Shown here: piece after piece, positions 12,601-24,716 of the stretch | Layout: each line of letters opens with the position of its first letter | How positions within the stretch are numbered: the first letter of the stretch is position 1 | Origin: Karalla daura | Lineage: Eukaryota > Chordata > Actinopteri > Chaetodontiformes > Leiognathidae | NCBI GenBank assembly: GCA_029224185.1 | Contig: CM055198.1 | Coordinates: forward strand, 22,304,536 to 22,368,535 | DNA: 64,000 bases | Direction: 5' to 3' | Translations under genes and position numbers: made by a program | The notes under the pieces: generated by a model | The model's input: only the letters and a program-made list of their open reading frames with translations | What the model was told of the DNA's origin: nothing | Databases searched by the model: none

Positions 12601-14162
12601 GTGGCACCTCTCTGCATCTTCTTGTTTCTCCTCACGTTCAGACCGAGCCAGTGTGGGTGAAGCAGGAGTCGGACAGAGACGACTCTCAGGACGTGGCTCT
12701 TCCCACCTCCATAATCTACAACGACAGCGACACGCTGGCCCACCCCAGTGTAAGTGTGTTAAGATTTTTGCAGCCGTGACATGGACTTTAACGATCCACT
12801 AAAGCATTCCTCTTTGCACAGCACAGGTCGATCTCTCTTCTCGTCCTCATTTCATCTTTATGGCCACGGCGCTCACTGATTGCCGGACAAACTTTGTAAA
12901 CTTTTCCACGTAAATAATCTCACACCCCTGCATGCTGTGACGCTGTACAGTATAGGACACTGTGGTATCGTAGATTATAGTCACCTAACATCACCTCCTC
13001 CTCCTCCTCCTCCTCCTCCTCCCCCTCCACTACTGCTGCAGACCAATGATGAAAAACGAGAAGGAAACTTTAAACTCCAATAACGCTCCCTGGGGCTTCC
13101 CAGTCATCTATCTCCACTGGGGAAACTAAGTTATGCCCTGACGTATGCAGATAACCCCCTCAAACACACACACACACACACACAATCACACACACACACA
13201 CACACACACACAGCCTCTCAGCTCAGATGCACACGCATACACACCGTGAGACAGGCTGATGTATGGTAGCAATATGCCCCAGGCGGGCCCCGGCCTCAGC
13301 TCCAGCTCCAGCTCCACTTCCAATTAGAACAGATGAGTCCCATTAGCCCGGCCCAGATACTGTCATCCCACACACACAGCCTCATTAGCACCCTGACACC
13401 AGCGCACGGCCGACAGACGAGCGCTCGCTGGTGCTGAACCCAGCGCGCAGACGACACGCGGCGCTGCAGAGCCCAGCCGAGCAGCGCGGCGCAGGAATGA
13501 AGGATCGACCCGGCCGCGGCCGCTCCAACAATCTGCATGATAATAGACACGTTTCGTCGCATAGATGTGCTGTATGTACACACAGACAAGCGTGACAATG
13601 TTAACTCTCACACAAACACACGCCGAGCGAATATAGAAATCATCTTCCAATTTCTGGCTGCGCCTGGGCGCCCTGCCTCTCACTCTGCCAGTCGTTATGT
13701 TACTTCCTAATAAACAGATGCCTTCATTTTTCAGACACTTGCAGCAGCGGCTTTATAGCCCTTTTACAATCAATACCGCCGGCGCCTGTGATGTACTGCC
13801 ATGAATACAAGTCACGCCTGGGTGTGTCTGACATGGCTGGACCACGCTGGCTTCATGTTTAACATGCTAGGAAAATAGCTGGGTTCTTTCTCTTGGATCA
13901 GTGTGAGAGGTGTTGGAATAGAGGCTGAGCAGCCACTGCACTTCAGTCCCTGTCATCAAGTACCAGAGCAGGAGCAGCTGTTTTTGTGATTTAAAAAAAA
14001 AAGAAATGTATTGTTTGGGACATCGAGTACGATTATATAAAAACATGTATTGTACTTTATACATTATCTTCCCTACTTAGTACCCTGTGGTGTTGTAGGG
14101 GGTGCTGCGGCACAGTTCACATAGGGAACAACACTCCCTGGACGGGTCTCCAGTCTGTCACT

Positions 14163-14209
<47 letters not shown>

Positions 14210-14620
14210 ATTCAGTTACACCCACACCTAGTTGCAAATTCCAGTCTCCAGTTGACCTAAATGCATGTTTTTGCCCCGTGGGGAGATGCTACCTGTAGCG
14301 TAAGGTACAATATGCAAAGTCCACACATACTGGCCACAGTCTGATCTGGATTCGAACCAGGGACCTTCTTGCTTTGAGACGACCTCACTGGGTCACCGTG
14401 TCATTTATTTCATATCATGGATAATGACTACTAATTGCTCGCACAATATAAGCTCATATATACAATATGATACAATTATTATATTACAATATAAGCCTCC
14501 TCCCCTGTGTGCTCCTCTGTCCTGCAGTTGTTCATGGATAAGGAGAAGGCTGAGGAGCTGTGGCTCGGCAGACTGGCCTCTCTGCGCCAGGAGAGGCTCA
14601 TGGGAAGTCCCGTGCCCTGA
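9646..14620 (+). CDS. rsrc1: rsrc1, arginine/serine-rich coiled-coil protein 1, last three coding exons (5' partial)
   Basis: RSRC1 is a nuclear SR-related protein acting in pre-mRNA splicing. Exons seen: 9646-9752, 12642-12749 and 14528-14620 (stop TGA 14618-14620). All have AG acceptors and GT donors, and phases agree. They give the last 101 residues: a charged helix beginning GTSLEEQVRRIKDIEAIESD, an acidic linker (VKQESDRDDSQDVALPTSII), and the C-terminus KAEELWLGRLASLRQERLMG then SPVP. These segments match what I recall of the RSRC1 C-terminus, which ends LRQERLMGSPVA in human. The RS-rich N-terminal half is not in the window, so the upstream intron is longer than 9.6 kb. A 45 bp TG repeat lies just before the first exon seen. 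mlf1 follows on the same strand, as in the vertebrate rsrc1-mlf1 order. Identity is confident; no alignment was run. Confidence 0.9.
9753..12641 (+). other. rsrc1 intron, 2.9 kb
   Basis: No exon is recognised. The left part is GC-mixed, with an AT-rich unique block at about 11370-12000 (CATTCATTAGAAATG, GATAATTAATTAAAC) that could be regulatory. A CTCF-like motif lies at 12314-12330. No large repeat is seen. Confidence 0.6.
12314..12330 (-). promoter_or_regulatory. CTCF-like motif (minus orientation)
   Basis: The minus strand reads CCAGCAGATGGCGACGA, matching the CTCF core CCASCAGRKGGCG. It is intronic in rsrc1. By-eye match only. Confidence 0.45.
12750..14527 (+). other. rsrc1 last intron, 1.8 kb
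   Basis: Contains a (CTC)n run at 12994-13021, (CA)n at 13164-13212, and a unique block with CAATTAGAAC at about 13240-13830. The right end is occupied by a SINE copy. No exon is seen. Confidence 0.6.
14091..14403 (-). mobile_element. tRNA-derived SINE-like teleost repeat, minus orientation
   Basis: Read on the minus strand it begins ATGACACGGTGACCCAGTGA, then CAAGAAGGTCCCTGGTTCGA followed by ATCC. This is a tRNA-like head with a B-box (GGTTCGAATCC). The body includes GGAGACTGGAATTTGCAACT and an internal (CA)n tract, and it ends near ACAGACTGGAGACCCGTCCA. This is the pattern of a very common teleost interspersed repeat. The family name is not assigned. It ends about 124 bp before the last rsrc1 exon. 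Confidence 0.7.
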
Positions 14621-14751
14621 CGGAGGCCTGGAACTGGAAACCTGGAGTCTTTTTCTTTTTTGTAGGATGCTTCCCTTTGCTTTAATTGTGTGATGATATT
14701 TCATACTTTACCCTCCACTAATTTCTGGTATCCATTGTAAAAATCCGATCA

Positions 14752-14757
14752 AATAAA
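14752..14757 (+). terminator. Poly(A) signal AATAAA of rsrc1
   Basis: AATAAA lies 132 bp after the rsrc1 stop codon and is followed by a T-rich stretch (ttttttctccttggtctgtg) like a downstream element. This would give a short 3'UTR of about 150-160 bp. Confidence 0.7.
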
Positions 14758-14759
14758 CA

Positions 14760-16371
14760 TTTTTTTCTCCTTGGTCTGTGATTACATTTGTCGCTGTAAT
14801 TCAATTAAATTTAACAATTAAACAATCTACTGCTCCCTTTTTTTTAGTATTTTTTGTGATTGAAGGATTACCTCATTTGTAGCGTGTAGCATTTGATACT
14901 TTTGTCTTTTGTAATTTTCTCAGTAAATAAAGCTGTGGGTAAAAACTGGCTTGTTCCTTTGTGTGTGTGTGTGTGTGTGTGTGTTGGTTGGGGGGGGGGT
15001 GATTCAGTGGAAACAGCAGCTTCACAGAAACCCACGACACTTAAAGATAGCACCGCTGTCCTCATCCTGCTGTACAGTGACTCACTTATAGTAGCCTGAC
15101 TCACACTAGGGTAATACCATCACTTTGCTCTTCATATGATCTGATATTCATATTTTTCCCCTTCACTAAACTTAACCCTTCTAAAGGTCTTGTGTTATGT
15201 TTGTTTACTCTGTGCTGTTCCCCTGTCTGAGGAGGGGTTCAAGGCAGCATGGAGCCCACACGCACACCTATTTGTGGAACAGCCAGATGGTAAATCTATA
15301 CCATGTCTGGAACATGGTGTGTCACTTCTGTGCACCCCACAAATAAGCCTGTGTTGTAACGTAGTGATAAAGGAGAATGTGCAAAATGGCTTTCAATGAA
15401 TAGATAGATAGGTGGATGGATGGATAGAAGTTTTTTTTTAATTATTATTCCTTGGGGAGATTCGCTTTGACAAATTCATGTTCCAGGTTCCAACACCATG
15501 AACTGAAAAAAGTAATTATTGCAGGGGTGCAAATACAAAGTACACAGGAGCTTTCTGTATAAGTGCAAGAAAATTTCAGACTAGATGAAAGACGTAGCAG
15601 CAAAGATAGTAATAGTTATATCAACATGTTAAGATGAATAGAAGTTCTGGTCAAGTGTTGGATGGGATTATTGAATATCTAGCAGTTAATCTGTATGCGT
15701 GCGTTGTGGTCCAGTTGACTCCCTACCTCCCCCTGTTAGATTAACAGCAACTTTTGTTAGACTTTCTCAGTTATGATCACAAGCCCCCCCAAAACAATAA
15801 TGCTAATTTTTTGTTAGTTTTCATATATACCGGTGAATGTATCATAGTGTATTAGCTTTATAATACAGTTTTAGTTCCTCAGTCATTAATGCTACTACCA
15901 CTAATAACATTAGATAGCAAGATGGATAGAAAAAGTTGAGATAACTCTTCACTATGTGAGTGTGGGTAGTCATACCCTGTAATTATCCACACACTCAGTC
16001 TTGTAATTTCATCCTAGTGTGTTGACTTGTGATTTGTCCCTCACCTTAACAACCATTGATAATTCTGTACAGTCTCAGAAGCCAGTACAGCCCCTGGTGG
16101 GACACGTTAGATAAGGACATGACGCTTTTTGTGGTGAGCTGGTCAAGCAAGATAAGAAGTTTTTTTTTTCTCAAAATGTATGACATTTTACTTATTACAG
16201 TAAACGAATAAAAAAGAGACAAAGAGAAATGGAGTGAGGGTTCATAAAAAGTGTAAAATAATAGCTGTTGCGTCTCAATAACGATTAGGCCTCGAAAGCC
16301 TCTTTGGCCTTCGGAAATTTATAAATTCTAGAAGAAACTTCTAGCGCAGTAGATAGATCCTGTTCCACGGC
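14760..16371. other. Intergenic region between rsrc1 and mlf1
   Basis: About 1.6 kb between the rsrc1 poly(A) signal and the mlf1 promoter. It has a (GT)n run at 14960-14984 followed by ten G, and a repeat fragment at 15398-15665. The rest is AT-rich with no coding signal. Confidence 0.6.
15398..15665 (-). mobile_element. Interspersed repeat fragment with GATA/GGAT tail and TTTATT..CCTTGGGG motif
   Basis: TAGATAGATAGG and GGATGGATGGATAG are followed by a T run and ATTCCTTGGGGAGATTCGC. This resembles the teleost repeat end that reads as GATA repeats plus TTTATTGATCCC..GGGAAATTC. The downstream sequence (TGCAAATACAAAGTACACAG) is typical of the same repeat body. Degraded; family not assigned. 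Confidence 0.5.
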
Positions 16372-16593
16372 TGAGAATAACCAGCCAATCAGAGCGCAGC
16401 GCTGCCGTCACGTGGCTGGTGCGGGACCGAGTGCGCGCGCTTGTATCTATGTGTGTGCGTATGAGTGTGTGTGTGTGCGTGTGTGTGTGTGTGTGCGGCT
16501 CCATGGTGACATTACTCAGGCTGAGCCCAGCCGCTGCACACCTGCGGATCATAACAGCAGAAAGCGTCGTTTAGCGCTTCACAACCTGTGGAA
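16372..16593 (+). promoter_or_regulatory. mlf1 promoter and 5'UTR region
   Basis: Upstream of the mlf1 ATG there is a CCAAT box at 16385-16389 and a CACGTG E-box at 16409-16414, in a CpG-containing stretch. A TG-rich tract (16450-16496) and a short 5'UTR follow. No TATA box is apparent. The start site is not determined. Confidence 0.5.
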
Positions 16594-19500
16594 ATGTTTA
16601 ACAGCGTCTTCAGGGAGTTCGAGGACGACCCCTTCTTCTCGTAAGTGTCCGGTTTTTATATCTGGGGAAACTTATTCTGAGAGGGCATCGGCTTGTTGTG
16701 TTTTATCTCTATTATTTATTTATTTTAACCAATTATCTATGTCTTACCAAGTGGTTGTGTAGCTAAATTGTAATAATGAGTAAAAAGTGCTTCACAAAAA
16801 GTGCTAGGACACGGCCTGAGCTAATGTGAGCATAACCTTACCAGATTCATACTTTATTGCCCTTAAATGGAATTTAACAAATTTCCTTATTTCGTTTGTT
16901 GATGATTTAATTTTGATATTTTATCAAATAATTATATATTCTATTTATTAATAGTATTTCTGTGTTTTTGTCTATTTGCACTGTTTAACATTAGCTGTTC
17001 TTCTGGTTAATACTGAATCTGGACATTTCAATTTTTATTCTGCACACAAATGAAATAAACCCCGAAAAACTGTTAAAGTTGCATTAATTAGTTTCATTGG
17101 AACATTTTAAGACGACCTTCTTAGTCTGATGATTTTGTTTATAAATTCTATTTCCCAGCACACATATTCTTCCTGCACTTCTGTGTGTCTGTGACTTATT
17201 TCTACGTTTCTGCGTCTATGTTTAAACTGTCCATACTGCTAATTCACATGTATAGATATTAGTGTTTCCTGCTACATTTAATCCATTACCTGACTAACTG
17301 TTACCTAGCAACCTCTGCTTTTCCATGGGTTGGACGGGTTATAGTGAGACTGCGTGTGCAGCATTCCCCTCGGTTACTATTCACTGATTATTTTTGAGTG
17401 ACTGTCTCCACTGACTGGTTCTTGCAGAGGGGGTGAGCACCTGCTGTGAGTGTGGACACACTTGAACCCAGCTGAGGCTTTTAGTTCAGGTCTGACGTCA
17501 CTGTGTTGTGTTCACCAGGGAATTTACCTCTCTCCGAGCTCGTAGCTGTGAGAGGTCACCACGTATAGTGATCGAGGGATGTTGCAACTTTATCGTATGC
17601 AGATTGTATTGATAATATACACGTCTTTTGTGGTGGGACTGACTCTTTGTGGTCCTGTGCTGCAGGGATCCATTCCGGGCCCACAGGGACCACATGCGTC
17701 AGATGATGCGCAGCTTCTCTGAACCTCACGGCGGGCCCCTGATGCCCAGCATCATGGACGGGAGGAGCCGAGGTCGTGACATGGCAGAAAACCACAGCTC
17801 GTCTGTGGCACTGAGGGACGAGCACCGGGTGAGGAGGCCAGAAAAGCATTTCACGAAGCACAATTAATAGGTGATAGCGGACAACGGACAGCGGTCTCCA
17901 TGGAGTAACTGTAGGTGTGACACGCCCCCTCCGCCCACTGCTTGAAGGGTTATAACCATAGAAGTTCAGTGTTTGGAGGAGGTGCTAAGTTTACCGAGGT
18001 TATAGTGGACGCTGGCCACTGGCAGCGTAACTGGAGCAGCTCTCAGCGAGGTATGGGAGCCATGTGAGTCGCTGGTTTAATGGACGGGCAACCCCCATGG
18101 CCTCTCTGGACAGTTATAACCAGCCCTGAGGAGCCCTATTTATAGAGCATTGTTCCACTGACACACTGCTTTCTTGCGAATGCACACACAGATCCGTTTA
18201 ACGGTCAAACCAAGTGGACCTTAGAGAGCCCTGCTTTGCTCTGCAGAGGTGGAGCTGAAAATAACAGTTTATTTTTATATGGTATTTATTTTTATTTTGG
18301 CCTTGCCACTTTGTTACAGGTTGAGGCTGTAAATCCTGTGGCCATGAGAGAGAACTCTGACCATTTCTTGTATTTTGGAACATATCAATGTTATGTGTGC
18401 AGTATTGCAATAAACAAGCAGGAGGGGGCATGGTGTTGCACGGCCAAGTGTTGCACCCGTTAACCTCTCCCAAATCAAATCAGCCTGCTTTCATATCCCT
18501 GCTATGTCAAACTTAGCCCGCGTCACCTGCTCTAATCCCGCTACCTCATGGGAGCCTGTATATTTATCCTTGATAATGACTTTCATCAGAAGCAGAGCCT
18601 CAATAACCAGTAACCTGCTTCCTCTTTATTAGCACCATGCCATTAAAGGTGCAGTCTGGGATTCTAATCCATCACAACTGACTGTCAGGTCCAGTGGAAA
18701 AGTTCGCTCTGAAAACCTAGACAATCGCCTAACATGGGTCAGTTCTACTGAAAATAACTAAAAAAGCAGATATGCTGCTTTACTTTAAGATGTTCATCTT
18801 AGGTTTCGCTGTGTCCTTAAGACGATCGGTGAATAAGAGTTCCACTGTAAAATCTGTCTCTAAACGACTCAGCTCTGTACCTTAACGGTGTCACAGTGTC
18901 TGCTGGAGTCCTTCCTCAGTACACATTAGGAAAACACAGGGAATACATCCTGGTCAGGTCACTAACCCATCACAGTCCACACACACATCATTCACCCTCA
19001 CACTCACACCTAGGGGCAGTTCTGAGTCTCCAGTCGGTGTAAACATACATGTTTTTGGAAACCGGAGTACCCTGAGAAAACCCTCCACGACATGCAAACC
19101 CTGCACATTAGGGCCCTCAGTCTGACCTGCTTTCTTACTGTCCACCACAGCTACCTATCTTCTGCCTATGTTCTACCTGTGCAATGTTTTTGCAGAACAA
19201 CAACCAAGTTGGCTCTGCTGCTATTAACTACTATACACAATGCAGATGTTGGGGGTCTTTGCATTGTGCAGTAAAAAGAGTTACAGACTCCCAATGCCTA
19301 GACAACTTTTTTTAAACAAGTTTAAATACACCCAGTGTTGACCCAGATATATGGAAAAGTGATGAACTGAATCACAGATTTTATCACATAACTCCATAAT
19401 GAACTCTGCTAATGAAGATGAGGAGCAGTGTGATGGTGCCATGCAGGGGCTGAGGTGCTGCAGCTCCAGAACTGTGGACCACGTGCCTGGATGTTACAGA

Positions 19501-22500
19501 GCTTCTGTTTTTTTTGTCCATCTGTTTGGCAGAACCTGTCCTGGCAGTGCTGGTCCATTAGCAGCTAATGACTGACTGAGCTCACTCCACACTGCACTCC
19601 AGTATCACAGACACATATGTGCACCTACGATGCATAGATCGACAGTTACATGCAGAATAACATAGACGTGCTGACACATAATGCTGGTGCATTTCTGCTT
19701 CCAGGACTGGAGTTGGATTCCCAATTAGAAAATAAACCCCACTGAACTGTCCAAGGTTGCTGTCAGGTCTCTAATTTCCCAGTCTCTTGCCAAAACCCAC
19801 TACCTGGGTCCTATCACCTCTCAGAGCTCTCATTCATCTGAACTCTAGCACATAAATACACTGTAAAGTGAGACTTGAGCGTCGTTATATGCTGGATATA
19901 CATTTGGGTTAGACTGGTGTTTCCAAAGTCAAGTTTTTCCAGTGTGGACAAACATGCAATCGGTGCTCAAATCCAAACAAAACGCCCCCATCTCCCTGGT
20001 GATGCACCACATGAGGGTGGTATGCACTGGCAACGTAACCTCGGTTTGCCTTTTAAGCACGAATCCAATCTTCGGTTCACCTCCCCTGTGGTGAAACTCA
20101 TCGCTCCCATAGGAGCAGGAGCAGGAGCAGGATCAGGAGCAGCCTGCCTCGGAGGGCTCGGTGGCAGGCCCAGGATCACATCCAGCAGGAGAATGTCGAT
20201 CTGCAGTTGTCCAGACAGCCTAAAATAATGTGTCAAAGACCACTGGGTCTACGTTCCTTATTTTGCAACCTTACTCTCTCCTCTGGTCACTCGAACACCC
20301 CCGGTCTATATTTAATCCTGGCACATATGTAACTGGCATTTATTAGTTCATACATGCCACTCTGGGATAAACTTGGCTATGAGCTTTATAGATAGTGGTC
20401 AGGAGCGTTTTGCATCAGCTTGACATTTGAAAAGAGCTGAGAGAGCAGCCTTGGACCCTGGACCCTCCCCCGTCCAGGCCGCTCCACCCAGCCCGCTGCA
20501 GCCTTCCTAGAACGAGGCTCGGTTTCGGTGCTAAACCCACGCTAATCTCCGGCAATGCGACCCAATTACATGTGGAACACAAGTCATTCAACACCCCACT
20601 GATCACGCACAATACCCCCTCCGGCTCATCAGACACATAGCGCCGGCTGCTGGGATGCCTGCGCGGGGCCGTGGGGTCGTAAACACCTGCGGTTTTGGCC
20701 CAGAGAACACAGCCTGCCTCAGCCCGACTCCTCCTCCTCCTCCCCCTCGGCGTCTGCACCCCCAGAGGGTTCACGGCCTTGAGTGCTCCCGCTCTAGGCC
20801 ACGGGGACGGCTCCGTGTAGCTGTGTCAAGGGCTTAGTGAGCCATGTAAGACAAGCTAGCAGCTTACTGGCTCCTAGCTCAACAAACATGCAAAAAAACA
20901 ACAAAGTCAACATGAGTTCTCTGCGTGTGTCATGTTCTGAACCGGTGTTGTTTGAACCCTCAGGATGTGAGCCGGTCACTGTTGCCCTTTGACAGCACGG
21001 TCAGTACAGCTCCCCTCCTGTCCATCTATTCTATATATTTCAGTTCCTGCATGCTCTGTGACTCACTCTGCTTTTCCTCTCCAAACTCCACTATAATCCA
21101 TATATGTTAGATTAGATGATACACGTTCTCTTATTGTCATGCTCTCCTCAGCCATTTTACTCACTACGTTACTGTAAAAAGCAAAACCTGCTCATCTTGA
21201 TGTGATTTTTTAAGTAAACAGGACCTGACATTTCAAGCAGCCTTGTGAACTAAATGGAGGCAAAACTCAAAATTGAACCTAATTCAGGAGTTTCCATCCA
21301 CATTTATCATGGTTAACCAGCGTTTCCAGTGGTTTACTGCCCTCTAAATACACCAGCATTCACATTATGACAGTTAAACACATTTCCCTATTGTTTACAT
21401 TTTGTAACAACTTTGTTTTATAACAGCAAACCATCATTAGTTGGCACAACTGAAGACAATTCTCCTCATAACTTAAGATGACCGCAAAACTCGACGCTTC
21501 TAAAGAAATCTAGTGGAGAAAGTTTCCCTGAAATGTTTAGTTTTTTTAGCTTAACTCTGAATAATGTTTACACTGACTGTTTTTTATAGATAAAAGCGTC
21601 TTTGAAATGCCTGAATGTAAATTTTCAACAGCTAGTCTTTCCATCATTTTAGAGCAGATGACATGAACAGCGAGCTATCAACTATCTTTTGTCGTAGCCT
21701 CAAAATGTTCGCTCACATCATGACAACACATCTGGAAACACAGCGATGCTTGTTTTCTGAGGTTTGCTAAGTGCATCATTCGTCCTGCTCTTCACTCCAA
21801 CATCATCGCCCTTGTTCTTTGGAGTCTCCTCGGCCGTTGACGCATCTGTATTTGTGGCCGCGGCCTCAAAGGATATCAAATGTCTCCTTTTGAGCACATT
21901 TCAAAGGCTGGGTGATTGTTGGCATCCTCCCACGTCATGCATGACTGTGTACTCAACAAATGTGCGGTGGGTCCTGAGAACTAAGACGAGGCTGAGTTAT
22001 GATCCAGCACCATGGCAGTGATTAACGCGTGTTATTGAATTTGAACAACGCAGTTTGCAATGTGTTAAAAGATTGTTTTCCCATGATCCTATTTGGGTCA
22101 ATGCCTCCTCTGAGACAAATGTTCAGGTTTGGGTCAAAGTGGCACAAAACTGGGGCAAGTTGTCTCATTGACGTTCTCTGTAAAGGTGGACGTAAACGGC
22201 ATGTTTATTTGCACGCTGGGCTTGGTTTCTAGTGTTGTTGAGAGTGGGTCACATCTGTTGAAGTGATAAAATGTGAATGTCCTGGTTACAATGTCCCCCA
22301 TCGTAGCACACATGCAGGACACTTATAGCACGCTGCACACATATGTTTATACACGTCGGACTTGTTTATGAGCTGATAATGCCTGGCGAGCATGTGGCAT
22401 ATGAGGCCGGCCATTAAACCCTCCTGACCTCTGGCTGTTTTTTTTCCACTTTGTGCTCATGCAGGACATGATGAGGAACCCTCTCGGCATGTTCGACAAC

Positions 22501-24716
22501 ATGTTCGGCAGCATGAGGAACAGGATGGAGGAGATGCACAGAAACTTTGTGAGTTCACTCTTTAATCTGCTGACCTCTCTCGAAAGACAGCTGCAGCGTG
22601 TGCTTACTGATGCGTACATGTGTGTGTGTATGTGTGTGTGTGTGTGTGCACGCGCGTGCTCGTCAGGAGAACATGTCCACGGACTCAAACACCCACTCGT
22701 TCAGCTCCTCGTCAGTCATGACATATTCAAAGGTTGGGAACGAGCCGCCCAAGGTCTACCAGGCCAGCTCGTCGACACGCCGCGCCCCAGGGGGGGTAAG
22801 TACCCCGTCATGTGTTCATACCCTGGCACAGACCGTTAGAGGAGCAAATCCCTCTGCTGAGGATTCACTTGTTCTCCTCCTGAGTGACTGGCCTTGAGAG
22901 AACAGTTCCTGGACCAAACCCTATCAGCCCTGTTTTTTACCACCATTCCAGTGTTGGTTGCGAACTAGTGCTAACTTTGGAGCCACTTTCCACTGGCAAA
23001 AAATTTACCTCTGGAAAAACTGTTTCTAGCATAGCATCACCTCTTCAGCTCTTTGCTGGATCAAGAACCAGCTAGGTCAGAAGAGGGGGGCGGGGTTATC
23101 AAGAGCACTGAAAACAACCATTTCTTTTCACTTTGTGAGAAGCCAAGATCAAAGAAAGGCTATGTGGGCTCAGCCCTCTGAGACAGAGCCGTGGTGACAT
23201 AACGACATGCCTCTCAAGTGGTGGAAAGGCAACTGGTCCTCAACTGGTTCACACATGGAACCAGCTCAACACCCAGCACTGGATCCATTTTGGCAGAAAA
23301 GTATCAGTGGCACCAGAGGCAGTATGTGTAATCCTGCTTTCAGAATAACTGGAACTGGTGCTTGTGTGTGGCATTTGTTTGTTGTAATCAGACAAACGTG
23401 CAGACATTTCTGATGCAACATTTCTAAATGACATTAATCTGACTGTCAGTTGCTGGTCTGGTCTGACCAGCTAACAGAAGAAACAAAACACATTTTGTGA
23501 TAATGAGTTTCTTAAATTTGAATGTGTCAATAACAAAGTTATAATTAAGGTAAACTTAAATCCCATTAAATATATTGACCCCAGTAACCTGTTCATTAAA
23601 ACTAACCTGACTGGACGACTAGACTCCCAAACCAGAGATATGGTCTTAATGTCACTGCTGTAGATCTAGTGACTGGTGGAGTGAATGGCATTAAATCATG
23701 TCGCTTTAACAAAGCTGGGGGCTCCATCTCCAACCAACTCAGACCATAAACAAGTAAAAGATGTTGACATCCATTTTATTGGTTTATGTACCATTCACAC
23801 ATGGTCTTCAATATTTATTGCTTTGTACATATATAAACTTTGTGAGTCTGTGAATGTGACACGTTCATTCAGTCAGAATAACGTCATGACCAGGGGGTCC
23901 CCTCATCCTGAATCAATAAGTTCCTGGTCCCCACGGGTCCTCTTAATGGCTCCAGAGCCAATGGTTCTCAAGGCAACTTACTTGCATTTAAGTTAACAAT
24001 AAAAATTCCCCAAATTCCCAAGCTCAAGTTTCCATGGAAATTTTTCAGAAGCTTCACCCCTTTGCAACCCTATTCATGGTGCATAGTCATTTGTTCTGTT
24101 TTCGCTCTCTGAAGGGTCTTCCTACTGGTAGGACATGAACATGTCAGTCTCCAGCCTCTGACATTAACCTTTCCCCTGCAGATCAAGGAGACCAGGCGAG
24201 CGGTGAAAGACTCTGAGAGCGGCCTGGAGCAGATGGCCATCGGTCACCACATCCAGGACCGAGGACACGTCGTAGAGAAGAAGTTCAACAAGAAGACGGG
24301 AGAGCGGGAGCTCCACCAGGACTTTCAGAATCTGGATGAATGTATGTTGAAGTGGCAGCCAGCTGTCTGTGGCTCTGGCCTACATACAGGACGTGTCCTG
24401 ACATGAGTGTGATTCTCCGCCCGCAGCTGAAGCGCAGACTTTCGATGACGAGTGGCAGCAGAAGCTCTCCAGCTTCCAGCCGTGTGGCCCCAGGCCTGGC
24501 CTGGAGGAGCCCAGGCTGCGTGGCGCTCAGAGGGCCGCCCTGCCCAGCAGCGAGCCAGCCCGCAGGTCAGCACCTGTGCACCGCCGTGGACTGATGCAGC
24601 AGGGCAAGCTGAGCCGTGTGTCTTTATTTATTTACTTATTGCTTTCTCTCCACAGAGACCAATCAAAGAGCAAGACGGAGGGTGCGAGGAAAGTGAAAAT
24701 CACAACAAACCAGTAA
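16594..24716 (+). CDS. mlf1: mlf1, myeloid leukemia factor 1 (complete, 7 exons, 260 aa)
   Basis: MLF1 is a nucleo-cytoplasmic adaptor that binds 14-3-3 and influences cell-cycle exit and haematopoietic differentiation. Coding exons: 16594-16640, 17666-17828, 22465-22548, 22667-22795, 24182-24341, 24427-24565, 24656-24716 (TAA). All junctions are GT/AG and the phases sum to 783 nt. Landmarks: FEDDPFFS at residues 9-16; RSFSEP at 31-36, the 14-3-3 motif with Ser34 as in human; MMRNPLGMFDNMFGSMRNRM, a family core resembling MLF2; FSSSSVMTYSKVGNEPPKVY and SSTRRAPGG-IKETRRAVKDS; SGLEQMAIGHHIQDRGHVVE; and FDDEWQQKLSSF. The C-terminus is basic (ARKVKITTNQ). ATG 16594 fits the family N-terminus. Exon 4 has a TG repeat instead of a clear pyrimidine tract before its acceptor. 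Rsrc1 upstream on the same strand supports orthology. Confidence 0.93.
16641..17665 (+). other. mlf1 intron 1
   Basis: About 1 kb, AT-rich, no repeat or exon recognised. Confidence 0.6.
17829..22464 (+). other. mlf1 intron 2, 4.6 kb
   Basis: Holds a SINE-type fragment (18905-19125) and a GAGCAG run near 20110-20145 (four and a half GGAGCA-like units). The rest is unique sequence without coding support. Short frames with apparent starts here lack splice support and family similarity. Confidence 0.6.
18905..19125 (-). mobile_element. SINE-like teleost repeat, minus orientation, degraded
   Basis: Same body as the copy at 14091-14403: AACCCATCACAGTCCACACA, then TCACACCTAGGGGCAGTTCT, GAGTCTCCAGTC, CATGTTTTTGGAAACCGGAG and CATGCAAACCCTGCACA. 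The tRNA-like head is not clearly kept. Confidence 0.6.
22618..22648 (+). repeat. (TG)n tract next to mlf1 exon 4 acceptor
   Basis: Imperfect TG run ending 18 bp before the exon start at 22667. It occupies the place where a polypyrimidine tract is expected. Confidence 0.9.
22796..24181 (+). other. mlf1 intron 4
   Basis: 1.4 kb. The left third (22885-23345) looks like a degraded interspersed repeat; the rest is unique AT-rich sequence with no exon. Confidence 0.55.
22885..23345. mobile_element. Possible non-autonomous DNA transposon of the 'GGAACCAG' teleost type
   Basis: Contains words typical of a teleost repeat: GAACAGTTCCTGGACCAAAC, TTTCCACTGGC, GAACCAGCTAG, GGTTCACACATGGAACCAGC and CACCCAGCACTGG. 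I cannot define terminal inverted repeats or a target-site duplication. Assignment is from remembered texture only. Confidence 0.3.

Noticed and set aside
14345..14403. A functional tRNA gene, suggested by the GGTTCGAATCC box
   Set aside because: No cloverleaf or paired acceptor arms; it belongs to a SINE-type repeat.
20095..20236. Frame with Gly-Ala repeats (GAGAGAGSGAA) in mlf1 intron 2 as an extra exon
   Set aside because: It comes from a short GGAGCA-type repeat and does not fit any MLF1 segment; exons 2 and 3 join cleanly without it.
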